A stretch of 64,000 nucleotides of DNA from RGIG8775 sp045128735 (GCA_045128735.1 JBGVRT010000005.1:1-64000), one strand, 5' to 3'. Positions 52,196 through 61,004 are shown, counted from the stretch's first letter. Notes: generated by a model from the letters alone, not told the origin. Numbers and translations: made by a program.

Positions 52196-55168
52196 ATGAC
52201 TAACACAAAATCCACAAAGCGTGCATTGCTTACAAGCGTTTTGGCTTTGTTCCTTTGCTTTACAATGCTGCTTGGGACGACATTCGCTTGGTTCACCGAC
52301 AGTGTGACAAGCGCAAACAACATTATCAAGTCGGGCAATCTTGATATTGAGCTTTATCATAGTGACGATAAAGCAGATCGCGCAAAAGTCGATAACACTA
52401 CGGTGCTATTTGACGATATTGCCCTTTGGGAGCCCGGTGCAGTTGTTTATGAGACTTTGGAAGTTGTAAATGAGGGTGATCTTGCACTCAAATATCAGCT
52501 TGCTGTCAATGTAACGAATGCAACGGCAAACGCCAATGGCAACACGCTTTCAAATATATTGAAAGTGGGAGTTATCGAGGGCGGTGCTACCATCACCGAT
52601 CGCGTTGCTTTGATTGGTGCGGTAGATGAGTGGATGTCACTCTCTTCATTCGTTGAGGCAGGCGATCTTGTCAATAAAAACGAGAGCGACATATACACGG
52701 TCGTAATCTATTGGGAGCCGAGTGAATACGATAACGATTACAATATGAACAACGGTAAGGGTGATCCCCTTACGCTTGATATCGGCGTAACACTCTTTGC
52801 AACTCAGCTTGCTGCCGAAATGGACTCGTTTGATGAAAATTACGACAAGGACAGCGCAGTTGCTACCGTTGCAGAAGCTGAAGCCATGATGGTTGAAAAC
52901 AAGGATGTTACCTTGGCAGGCTGTAATGAGCCCGATAGCGTATTGAATGTTCCCGCTACTTATACAGGCACGTTGACTTTGGTGAATACTAATGTCAAGT
53001 CCGTACAGGCTGAAAAAGATGCAAACATTGTTGTTCTTGGCAATGTAACAGTCGATGCTAATGGTAGTGGTATCGCTATGATGGCTTTGGATACGGATGC
53101 ATTTGACGGTTCCGCAATTTCCGCAAACGGTGTACTTAATATTTCCGGAAGCGGTAAACTCACTGCTATTGCGGCTGATGTAAACGGTGCCTCCGGTATC
53201 GGAGGCAAGAATGCCACCGAAATCAATATCGAGGGTGTTACTATTGATTACGTTTCGGGTAGCTTTGCTTATGGCGTAGGTTCTGATACAAAGTATTATA
53301 AGGATGCTCCTGAAGGCGGCGCGGCAATCGGTTCCGATATTGACGGCGCGGTTATCACCTTGAATAACGTAATTGTAAATAAGGCAATCGGCGGTTCTAA
53401 GGCAGCTGGTATCGGTGCTCGTTTCCACAAGGGCGTTACCGTTAATATTGTTGATTCCGCTATTGCATATGTAGAGGGCGGTGTTTCTGCCGCAGGTATC
53501 GGTGGTAGCCGTGTAAGCAACGGTGCAACCGAGAACGGAACGACCATTAACATCAGCGGCTCTACAATCAACGCAAAGGGCGGCGTATATGGCGCAGGTA
53601 TTGGTTCGGGCTATGATACCCACTGCCAATCCGTTCAGCCTTTGTGCACCATTAACATCGACGATTCGATCATCACCGCCGAGGGTGGACAGCATGCAGC
53701 AGGTGTTGGTACGGGTTATCACAACGCAGCTCTTGATGGTGTGATTAAGAACAGTACTGTAAATGCAAAATCCGGCGAGATGTGGTATAAGGATAGTTAT
53801 ACTTGCGCTCAGAACATCGGATTTGGTGTTGTAGATCCGGCTCGTGAGGGACAGCAGACCGATAGCAAACTCGTTAATAATGGAGTAGAAATCAGAATTC
53901 CTGCGCCCGGAAAAGCGGCTATCGTTTCTTCCGCTGACGAGTTGAAAGCGGCTCTTGCCAGTAAAATTCCCAATATCTTCCTTTCCGCAAACATTCAGCT
54001 GAATGAAAATATGGATGTTTTAGCCAATACGATCATTAACGGTAACGGCTACTCTGTTTTTCGCGCTGACGGAACGGCATTGATGACTCTCTCTGAAGAT
54101 GAAAGTTCTACTATCTATACTGGTGCTATGTTTACCGTAAAGAGCGGAGCCACATTAACTCTTGAAAACGTGGTTGTTGACGGTGGTGCCATCTGGACCG
54201 GTGAAATCAATGAGGTTCTTCAGAGAGGAACCGTTAACGCAGGTGTTACCGCAACCGGTGCTCTCGTTTCTACCGAGGCTAATGCTCATCTCGTACTCAA
54301 CGAGGGCGCAGTACTTCAGAACAATGATGGTGCAAACGCGGTTTCCCTCAATACCCGTGCAGGATGCACTCTTACCATAAACGGCGGTGAGATTATCAAC
54401 AACCATTCCGCAGCAGGTGCGATCTGGGGCGGCGGTGCAATCACCCTCAACGCTGGTAAGATCAACGGCAATCACGGCGGCATCGGCGGCGCAATTCGTG
54501 CCGTAACAAACATTGGTACGCTCCTTACGATGAACGGCGGCGAGATAAACCACAACTATTCCGACGGTAACGGCGGCGCTATCTGGGCAGGCTCGAGTAG
54601 CAGTAACAACGTGTACGTGCTGAACGGCGGCGAAATGGCTTATAACTATTCCGCAACGACCGGCGGTGCTATCTACGCAGGATACTACGAGACCGTTAAG
54701 ATCGGCGGAACCTTCAAGATGCACGACAATAGCTGTGCCGCGGATCTCGGCGCTGAGATCCGATTCCACGATCACGCAAGCCTTGTTATGACGGGCGGTG
54801 AGGTTTCCAATGAGGCGGATAACGCATTCTACCTCAACAACAACTCCGCTTCCATCACCGGCGGTAAGTACGTCGGCAACTTCGGCTACAGCGGCGGCTT
54901 GGGTCTTACCCTCGGCGAGGTAGAGATTGACGGTGTTATCACCTACAATCTTGCCACTAACCATAATACCGCATATCTTGCGGCAGAATTCGGCAACTTC
55001 AAGTTCACTATAAACGAGACCGCTTCCAACTTTGCTCAGTTCAACTTCAAACCTGCGGAAGGATACATCTACACCGAAGGCGATGAAGCAAAGCTTGTTT
55101 GCATGAACGATGGTTATGAAACCTATTGGGATGCATCTACAAGCACCTTTAGACTTCAGGCAAAATAA
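52196..55168 (+). CDS. SipW-dependent fibre protein 2 with beta-helix
   Basis: A 990-residue protein with the same leader type (LLGTTFAWFTDSVTSANN) and a diverged TasA-like domain (WEPGAVVYETLEVVNEGD). Residues about 225-990 are a beta-helix adhesin with runs such as GGAIWAGSSSSNN and ITLNNVIVNKAIGGSK. No wall-sorting signal. AGGAGG upstream. Its N-terminus is less similar to the other two, so it is an older duplicate. Confidence 0.8.
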   Translation: MTNTKSTKRALLTSVLALFLCFTMLLGTTFAWFTDSVTSANNIIKSGNLDIELYHSDDKADRAKVDNTTVLFDDIALWEPGAVVYETLEVVNEGDLALKYQLAVNVTNATANANGNTLSNILKVGVIEGGATITDRVALIGAVDEWMSLSSFVEAGDLVNKNESDIYTVVIYWEPSEYDNDYNMNNGKGDPLTLDIGVTLFATQLAAEMDSFDENYDKDSAVATVAEAEAMMVENKDVTLAGCNEPDSVLNVPATYTGTLTLVNTNVKSVQAEKDANIVVLGNVTVDANGSGIAMMALDTDAFDGSAISANGVLNISGSGKLTAIAADVNGASGIGGKNATEINIEGVTIDYVSGSFAYGVGSDTKYYKDAPEGGAAIGSDIDGAVITLNNVIVNKAIGGSKAAGIGARFHKGVTVNIVDSAIAYVEGGVSAAGIGGSRVSNGATENGTTINISGSTINAKGGVYGAGIGSGYDTHCQSVQPLCTINIDDSIITAEGGQHAAGVGTGYHNAALDGVIKNSTVNAKSGEMWYKDSYTCAQNIGFGVVDPAREGQQTDSKLVNNGVEIRIPAPGKAAIVSSADELKAALASKIPNIFLSANIQLNENMDVLANTIINGNGYSVFRADGTALMTLSEDESSTIYTGAMFTVKSGATLTLENVVVDGGAIWTGEINEVLQRGTVNAGVTATGALVSTEANAHLVLNEGAVLQNNDGANAVSLNTRAGCTLTINGGEIINNHSAAGAIWGGGAITLNAGKINGNHGGIGGAIRAVTNIGTLLTMNGGEINHNYSDGNGGAIWAGSSSSNNVYVLNGGEMAYNYSATTGGAIYAGYYETVKIGGTFKMHDNSCAADLGAEIRFHDHASLVMTGGEVSNEADNAFYLNNNSASITGGKYVGNFGYSGGLGLTLGEVEIDGVITYNLATNHNTAYLAAEFGNFKFTINETASNFAQFNFKPAEGYIYTEGDEAKLVCMNDGYETYWDASTSTFRLQAK

Positions 55169-55183
55169 TTATTTTCAGTCCGT

Positions 55184-55251
55184 CCTATCCCTTTTTGTGA
55201 GGGATAGGCGGCGATCAAAGGGTATAAATCCGTTTGTGCCTTTTGATCGCC
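55184..55251 (+). other. tandem RNA hairpins after fibre gene 2
   Basis: CCTATCCC/GGGATAGG (55184-55191, 55201-55208), then GGCGATCAAAGG/CCTTTTGATCGCC (55210-55221, 55239-55251). Compared with the other two loci, A to G and T to C changes in one arm are matched by compensating changes in the other, which supports an RNA structure. Confidence 0.75.
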
Positions 55252-55301
55252 GAAGACTAAGACAACGACGGTGAAATGCCGAACGGAAAGGAGACAATAT
55301 T

Positions 55302-55394
55302 ATGCAACTTTCACAAATGGCAAATCTGCACTACGGGGGGGGGTATAGTCACTCTCGGACTGTGCACATTGCACAACCACCCGAACGGAATTAA
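55302..55394 (+). CDS. 30-codon frame with a run of nine G
   Basis: An ATG behind GAAAGGAG opens a 30-residue frame (MQLSQMANLHYGGGYSHS and so on) that contains G9 at 55335-55343. No family is recognised. One G fewer would extend it by a few residues, one more would stop it at once. It lies in the 315-base gap between fibre genes 2 and 3. It may be a small peptide, a slippage switch, or chance. Confidence 0.3.
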   Translation: MQLSQMANLHYGGGYSHSRTVHIAQPPERN

Positions 55395-55483
55395 GGTTCG
55401 TTAAAAACCGCCTTTTGGTTCTCTCAGCATAGCCAAAATGTCGGTTCGCATATATGCTGAAAGAAACTAAATAGGAGGTCTTT

Positions 55484-57382
55484 ATGACAAAGACAAGAAA
55501 CACAAAGTCTGCTCTGTTGACAAGCATTCTTGCACTGTTCCTCTGCTTCACGATGCTGCTCGGGACGACATTCGCTTGGTTCACAGACAGCGTTACCAGC
55601 GCGAATAATATTATCAAAGCTGGTAATCTTGACATCGAGCTTTATCACAGCGATAAGGCGGTAACCGATGACAAGGTTGGCGAGAACACCAAACTTTTCG
55701 ACGAAGTAGCTCTTTGGGAGCCCGGTGTAATGGTATGGGAAGAGCTTACAGTTAAGAATGAGGGCGACCTTGCTCTTAAGTATCAGCTTACTCTCAACGT
55801 GCTTGAGGCAACCGAAATCGACGGTGTATCCTTTGCGTCTATGCTGAAGGTTGCGCTTGTTGACGATGAATTTGAGTACACCCGTGAGAACGTAGAGGCT
55901 ATTGCAGCTGACGAATGGCAGGATCTTGCAACCTTTACTCTTGCAGATAAGCTTGACAAAACAGAAAATGACGTTTACGGAATCGTTATTTGGTGGCAGC
56001 CCTCCGAGAACGACAATGTGTTCAATATGAACAATGGCAATAAGGGCAAAGAAGTAAGCGTCAAGGTTGGCGTAACGCTTGTTGCAACTCAGCTTGATGC
56101 CGAAAACGATGCGTTTGGTAACGATTACGACAAAGATGCTATGTATTCTGATGCTGCGGATGTTTGGGATGGAACCGTGGACACCGCATGGTATAACGAT
56201 ACAGATACGATATTCACTTTGTCAACGGCTGAGGAATTTGCCGGATTTGCTGAACTTGTAAACGAAGGAAATAAATTTTCTGGTAAAACCGTCGAGCTTG
56301 AATCTAACATAGATTTTAATGGCGAAGAATGGACTCCTATCAAAAATTTTGCAGGTACTTTGAAAGGTAACGGAAATGCCGTCAGCAATTTTGAAATCGA
56401 TGCAACAGCGGGTCATGCCGGTTTCTTCGATGTATTGGAGTGGGCAACGATTGAAAATTTAACGTTGAGTGACATCACCGCAACTGTTGGTAACTACCGC
56501 TTTGGCGTACTTTCACGCAGCATTAACCAGACTAACGTAGATAATGTTACAGTTAAAAACGTAAACGTTACAACTGCTGGTTCTGAGGCTTTTGTTGCGG
56601 GCTTGTTCTGTCAGGGTACCGTTAACTCTAATATGGAGGTTAATAACTGCACCGTTGAGAATTTTACCGTTAATGCGGAAAATGGTGCGATGATAATCGG
56701 CGGTATTACGGGTTTTGTTCAGAAAAACGGTACTGAAGCTGAAGGAACAAACATTTTTGAGAATCTCAATGTTAAGAACTTCAAGGTTATCGCAAATGAT
56801 ACCGACGGATACTGCAATATCGGTGGTCTCGTAGGTCAGACTCAATCGGTTTGGCAGAATCCCAGATTTAACAATTGCTCCGTTAGCGGACTTGACGTTA
56901 CCGCAACGGGCACGGTTAACGTAGGAGGCTTCATGTGCGCTCCCGGCTCTTACACATATGCAGAAGAGTGCACGGTGGAGGGTAAGATCGATGTTTCGGG
57001 TGTAACCTCTGTTAATAATTATGCAGGCGGCTTCTTCGGCGATTACGGCTGGGGCGATAATGTTAGCAAGGGTGACCACAAGGTTACTAACTGCGTAGCA
57101 GACGTTGATATTACCACCAAGTACGCTTCAGTAGGTGGCTTTGTTGGCTCGGGTACGAATTCTGAAGGAAAAAATAAAAACATAACCTTCACTAACTGTG
57201 AAGCAAAGGGAACTGTATCTCTTGTTGATGGCGGTACTGCTAATGTTGGTGGCTTTGCCGGACAGACCGATCGAGGCATCTATATTAACTGTTCTGCTGC
57301 ACAGGATCCGTTCATTGGAAAGGTTCTGGATGGTTATACCCTTGTAGATGATGGCAACGGAACGTTGACTGTAACCAAATAA
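55484..57382 (+). CDS. SipW-dependent fibre protein 3
   Basis: A 632-residue protein. The first 210 residues nearly match fibre protein 1 (SipW leader plus TasA-like domain). The rest has GLUG-like repeats (NFEIDATAGHAGFFDVLE; NIGGLVGQTQS; NVGGFAGQTDRG), an adhesin fold. Ribosome site AGGAGG. Domain swapping behind a constant N-terminus suggests modular exchange of adhesins. Confidence 0.8.
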   Translation: MTKTRNTKSALLTSILALFLCFTMLLGTTFAWFTDSVTSANNIIKAGNLDIELYHSDKAVTDDKVGENTKLFDEVALWEPGVMVWEELTVKNEGDLALKYQLTLNVLEATEIDGVSFASMLKVALVDDEFEYTRENVEAIAADEWQDLATFTLADKLDKTENDVYGIVIWWQPSENDNVFNMNNGNKGKEVSVKVGVTLVATQLDAENDAFGNDYDKDAMYSDAADVWDGTVDTAWYNDTDTIFTLSTAEEFAGFAELVNEGNKFSGKTVELESNIDFNGEEWTPIKNFAGTLKGNGNAVSNFEIDATAGHAGFFDVLEWATIENLTLSDITATVGNYRFGVLSRSINQTNVDNVTVKNVNVTTAGSEAFVAGLFCQGTVNSNMEVNNCTVENFTVNAENGAMIIGGITGFVQKNGTEAEGTNIFENLNVKNFKVIANDTDGYCNIGGLVGQTQSVWQNPRFNNCSVSGLDVTATGTVNVGGFMCAPGSYTYAEECTVEGKIDVSGVTSVNNYAGGFFGDYGWGDNVSKGDHKVTNCVADVDITTKYASVGGFVGSGTNSEGKNKNITFTNCEAKGTVSLVDGGTANVGGFAGQTDRGIYINCSAAQDPFIGKVLDGYTLVDDGNGTLTVTK

Positions 57383-57400
57383 TTTTAGCAAATCAAGTCC

Positions 57401-57469
57401 CCCAAGCCCTTCGGGGCTTGGGCGGCAATTAAAGCGCATAAGAAACGATGCTTGTGCGTTTTAATTGCC
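57401..57469 (+). other. tandem RNA hairpins after fibre gene 3
   Basis: CCCAAGCCC-TTCG-GGGCTTGGG (57401-57422), then the same 15-bp stem as after fibre gene 1 (57424-57438 with 57455-57469); the loop differs while both stem arms are unchanged. Confidence 0.8.
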
Positions 57470-57509
57470 GAATTTATCTTTTTCCTTTCTTGTGATAGGA
57501 GGTCATCAA

Positions 57510-58259
57510 ATGAAAAAACACAAGAGTGATATATACATTTCCGATAAAACCAAATTGACCGAAAAGGCGTTTAAACAAAGTATTACGATCTCTATTATAG
57601 GCATCTTACTCTGTATGGTTGCGCTTTGTTCGGTTACTTGGGCGTGGTTTAGTACGGAAATATCATCGTCGCCGAGTGATATTAAATCCGCATATTGTGA
57701 TGTTACTGTTTCCGTCGCAAATGAAAACAATATATTGGATCCTGTTGATGGAAAATATAATTTTATAAAGAATAAAGCGTACCAAATACAAATAACTGCA
57801 ACAGGAAGTGCAGAAACAGCTTACTGCATTTTGAAAATAGACGGTGCGGACTATTATACTGCGCAAATCCCGACACAGACGGGGATCGTTTTCACTTTGC
57901 AATTTGAAGATGATACTCCCGTGGAGATCATCACTTGTTGGGGAACATCAAGTGTTCCTAACGAACTTAGAAACTTTGCGAATAACGGATTATATTTAAA
58001 CTGTGAAGTAGTGGAAACTTTGCCTGTTATTATTCCTGAAGCAACAAAAATTGACGAGACCACTACTACCCAGCCCAACAGCACTGAATCAACCGCCACG
58101 GAAACGACGAATTTAGAAACGACATCGGACGCTCCCAGTGAAGAGACAACCGCTGCGGAAACACCGGCGACGGAACCCACTGATACAGAAGAGACCCCTG
58201 TAACAGAAACAACGATTGATACCACATCATCTACCGCTTCTTCGGAAGTGAGTGAATGA
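57510..58259 (+). CDS. secreted SipW-type protein with threonine-rich tail
   Basis: A 249-residue protein. The leader has VALCSVTWAWFSTEISSS, a variant SipW signature. Residues about 60-175 form a small beta domain; the last 75 residues are almost only T, E, S, P and A and may be glycosylated or wall-spanning. No sorting motif. AGGAGG seven bases upstream. Probably a minor fibre component. Confidence 0.7.
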   Translation: MKKHKSDIYISDKTKLTEKAFKQSITISIIGILLCMVALCSVTWAWFSTEISSSPSDIKSAYCDVTVSVANENNILDPVDGKYNFIKNKAYQIQITATGSAETAYCILKIDGADYYTAQIPTQTGIVFTLQFEDDTPVEIITCWGTSSVPNELRNFANNGLYLNCEVVETLPVIIPEATKIDETTTTQPNSTESTATETTNLETTSDAPSEETTAAETPATEPTDTEETPVTETTIDTTSSTASSEVSE

Positions 58260-59349
58260 TTGTCACGCATATTACTTAAAAAATATTATGGAAACAAAAC
58301 ACGAAGCTATATCTTGTTTCGCTATGACACTTGAATCGATGCAATCCTTTGTGGCGTTTGAGGAAAACAAGGGTGCTTCGGACAATATGTTACGCAGATT
58401 CAAATCAGCAGTGAAAATGCTCTATAAGTTTTTGCCCGAGGACAAGCTTCTTACTCGTGAACGGCTTTTAGAATGGCGTGCAGATTTGAATGAGAAGGGA
58501 TACGCCTATCAGACAGTACAAAATTATGTTATATGGATCAACCTGTATCTCGACTATGTAGGACTTTCAGACATACGTTTTAATCGCGGTAAGATGAAGG
58601 ATATATCCGAAGTCGAGTTCGGATACCTTACGGCAATCGAGCCAACCGACAAAAGAGACCGCAAGGACGTAGTATGGCTCTGTCGATGCAGATGCGGGAC
58701 AATGGTTGAAATGCCTGCAACTCGTCTGCTACTTAACAACACATTGAGCTGTGGTTGTATTTTGAAAGAGAAGATCAAGAGGGTAAACAAGTATTTTGAC
58801 GGAACCTCTTTGGAGCAATCACTAAAGGATCAAGTGGTAAGCACCCGTAGCACAAGCGGATACGTTGGTGTTACAAAAAAGAGAGATAAGTGGCAAGCTT
58901 ATATAACATACAAACGACAGCACATTAGCCTCGGCGTCTACTCTAAATTGGAGGATGCGGTCAAGGCTCGTGCAAGAGGAAAAGAAGCTGTTATGGAGGA
59001 TGCCGCTGAGCTATTGAAGATATATGAGGCTATACACGAAAATGATGAGGCACTTCCAAACAAGGTAACTTCACCAAGACGAGACTTTTCGTATGAACCG
59101 CGAGTAATAAATAATCAGCCGACTACCGCTGCAAAACGCGTTGATAATACAAGCGGTTATACCGGGGTTGCATTTAGGAAGAGTAAATGGGAGGCTCGTA
59201 TTTGCTATAACAAGTTGCGATATATTCTCGGACGGTTTGAAACACAAGATGAAGCAATCAAAGCAAGGCAAGATGCAGAGAATTTACTTAAAACGGATCC
59301 AAATGCTTTTGTTGAACATTATGAAGAGTGTCCAAAACACGCAATATAG
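58252..59349 (+). CDS. integrase-core-binding/zinc-ribbon/AP2 regulator-like protein
   Basis: A 365-residue protein (GTG start overlapping the previous gene; ATG at 58288 is the alternative, both with poor ribosome sites). Residues about 20-100 match the SAM-like core-binding domain of tyrosine recombinases (MQSFVAFEENKGASDNMLRRF; LNEKGYAYQTVQNYVIWI). No catalytic domain follows; instead a zinc ribbon (CRCRCGTMVEM, LSCGCI) and two AP2-type DNA-binding domains (SGYVGVTKKRDKWQAYI; SGYTGVAFRKSKWEARI). It could bind the recombinase sites or compete with the recombinase. Inference only. Confidence 0.65.
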   Translation: MNDCHAYYLKNIMETKHEAISCFAMTLESMQSFVAFEENKGASDNMLRRFKSAVKMLYKFLPEDKLLTRERLLEWRADLNEKGYAYQTVQNYVIWINLYLDYVGLSDIRFNRGKMKDISEVEFGYLTAIEPTDKRDRKDVVWLCRCRCGTMVEMPATRLLLNNTLSCGCILKEKIKRVNKYFDGTSLEQSLKDQVVSTRSTSGYVGVTKKRDKWQAYITYKRQHISLGVYSKLEDAVKARARGKEAVMEDAAELLKIYEAIHENDEALPNKVTSPRRDFSYEPRVINNQPTTAAKRVDNTSGYTGVAFRKSKWEARICYNKLRYILGRFETQDEAIKARQDAENLLKTDPNAFVEHYEECPKHAI

Positions 59350-59358
59350 GAGAAATTT

Positions 59359-59832
59359 ATGAGCAGAGCGTTGCCTACAAAAGAAAATTTAATAGGTCGC
59401 CGCTTCGGCAAATTAGAGGTTATCGGTCGTTCGGACAAGCGTGGCTCTCGCGGAGCACGAACGGTTCCGCTATGGGAATGTCGTTGTGATTGCGGCAACA
59501 TTACATATAAAGCGACGGATACGCTTACCAATCCCGAACTCAGTATGTGCAACGATTGCGTAGGAAAGTATGCGGGTCAAAAGATGCGAGAGAAAGCCGG
59601 ATACGTTGACGGAACGCAGATTAGCCGTTTGACAAGCACCAAGCTTATTTCTACGAATACGAGCGGGTGTCGAGGCGTTTATTTTGATAAGCGGACAGGA
59701 CTATGGCGAGCAAGACTCAAATTCAAGGGGAAACTTATGAACTTCGGTTCTTACAAGAATTTTGAGGATGCTGTCAAAGCACGTAAAGATGCAGAACAAC
59801 AAATATTCGGTGAATTTTTAGATAATAGGTAA
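59359..59832 (+). CDS. zinc-ribbon AP2 protein
   Basis: A 157-residue protein: zinc ribbon (WECRCDCGNITYKA; CNDCVGKY) plus one AP2 domain (SGCRGVYFDKRTGLWRARLKF). It is a short relative of the preceding protein, nine bases downstream. Such proteins are usually homing-endonuclease relatives or DNA-binding factors on mobile elements; no nuclease motif is visible. AGGAG before the ATG. Confidence 0.75.
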   Translation: MSRALPTKENLIGRRFGKLEVIGRSDKRGSRGARTVPLWECRCDCGNITYKATDTLTNPELSMCNDCVGKYAGQKMREKAGYVDGTQISRLTSTKLISTNTSGCRGVYFDKRTGLWRARLKFKGKLMNFGSYKNFEDAVKARKDAEQQIFGEFLDNR

Positions 59833-59841
59833 TGATATTAC

Positions 59842-59888
59842 AGCACGCCCCTTTCATCAAATTGATGCAAGGGGCGTGCTATTTTTTT
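59842..59888 (+). terminator. terminator of the fibre module
   Basis: AGCACGCCCCTT (59842-59853) and AAGGGGCGTGCT (59869-59880), 12-bp perfect stem, seven T. It ends the module that begins at the candidate invertible promoter. Confidence 0.9.
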
Positions 59889-59981
59889 ATAACATATGTT
59901 TGATTTAAGGCAACCTCAAATAAAAATACAAAAATCAACCAAAAAACAAGTAATACGACAAAAGTAGAACCTTGGCGATTA

Positions 59982-60010
59982 TTGAAATATTCACAAAAAT
60001 ATGGTAGAAT
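59982..60010 (+). promoter_or_regulatory. promoter of the sigma pair
   Basis: TTGAAA (59982-59987), 17 bases, TAGAAT (60005-60010). It opens a leader of more than 400 bases that holds no convincing gene: a GAGGAT/ATCCTC stem near the start, AT-rich sequence, then a terminator. Confidence 0.65.
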
Positions 60011-60293
60011 ATTAGTGAGGATGTTCGAAAATCCTCATCAAATATCAAATATTTTATTATTATGGAAACGGGGTTTGGACAGTATAGCCTTAATCAAAAT
60101 TCTCGAAATCCTGTTTTTTAGGATGGGGGGGATTTTTGTGTGTTGGTCTACTCAGACATCAACATTGATGCTTGTAATGAGCGACGATTATAGTATGGAT
60201 ACTTGCTAAAAGAAAAAGCAAGCTTTTTCCACATGGGGATATATGGGCTTGATACCGAACTCACAGTTCACCTTAATACCGAAATACCGATAG

Positions 60294-60341
60294 ACACACT
60301 CTGTGTCCAGCAATCTCTGCTGGTCATAGAGTGTGTTTTTT
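60294..60341 (+). terminator. terminator in the leader of the sigma pair
   Basis: ACACACTCT (60294-60302) and AGAGTGTGT (60328-60336) enclose an inner stem CCAGCA/TGCTGG, followed by six T. The sigma gene starts 88 bases later. Confidence 0.8.
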
Positions 60342-60428
60342 CTTGCGAAAATTGTAAATATGTGTCTATTCGTGGTCCTCCGTCAAATTGATTTTCCATC
60401 AAGAATTTCAATTTACACGGAGGTTTTT

Positions 60429-60818
60429 ATGTATAAGAAAAATGAAGGAATAAGCGAAAATGACAGATTGCAAAACAGATTTTCTTCCTATGTTTCCATG
60501 TCAATTCATAGAGAAAGAATGCTGTATATAAAAAGAAAAGTTAGACGTCTTGAGTTTGAAGTCGTTCTTGACGAAATACACCTTGGTATCGCCGACTCAT
60601 CAAACTTTTCTGACGCCTTTTGCGACAACGACAGCCTTACATATGCCCTGCAAAAGCTGTCTGCCAAGGAGAGACATATATTTCTTACTCACGTATTGGA
60701 TGAAAAGAGCTTTGTTCAAATCGCAGACGAGATGGGTATGAAATGGAAGAGTGTCGCAACGACGTATTATCGGACCGTAACTAAGCTGAAAGAACTTTTG
60801 AAAGGAGATTACGAATGA
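60429..60818 (+). CDS. sigma-factor-like protein (Tn916 Orf7-like)
   Basis: A 129-residue protein. The C-terminal region-4 HTH (LSAKERHIFLTHVLDEKSF, then QIADEMGMKWKSVATTYY) is clear; the N-terminal part is basic. With the small HTH protein that overlaps its end it matches the Orf7/Orf8 pair of Tn916-like elements, where one gives region 4 and the other region 1-2. CGGAGG lies before the ATG. Confidence 0.75.
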   Translation: MYKKNEGISENDRLQNRFSSYVSMSIHRERMLYIKRKVRRLEFEVVLDEIHLGIADSSNFSDAFCDNDSLTYALQKLSAKERHIFLTHVLDEKSFVQIADEMGMKWKSVATTYYRTVTKLKELLKGDYE

Positions 60819-60997
60819 ATTTTAAGGAAATACTGTTAAAAGCGAAGTCCGGGAACAAGGATGCCGTTGAAATGCTTTTAGAGATGTATAAACCGTTATT
60901 GTTCAAAGAAGCTATTGTTGACGGCATATTTGATGAGGATCTGTATCAGGAGCTTTGTATGAGGTTCATTTATTGCATAGAAAGATTTAACGTATAA
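60815..60997 (+). CDS. small HTH protein (Tn916 Orf8-like)
   Basis: A 60-residue protein (ILLKAKSGNKDAVEMLLEMY; DEDLYQELCMRFIYCI) typical of the HTH_16 partners of region-4 sigma-like proteins on Tn916-like elements. Overlaps the sigma gene by four bases (ATGA), so the two are made together. Confidence 0.75.
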   Translation: MNFKEILLKAKSGNKDAVEMLLEMYKPLLFKEAIVDGIFDEDLYQELCMRFIYCIERFNV

Positions 60998-61004
60998 CTC
61001 TTTC

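Noticed and set aside
52646..54964. Long minus-strand frames opposite fibre gene 2
   Set aside because: Shadow frames of the same kind; no start signals and repetitive composition.
59982..60209. 75-codon frame in the long leader
   Set aside because: No ribosome site, overlaps the promoter -35, and composition unlike the coding genes; treated as leader RNA.
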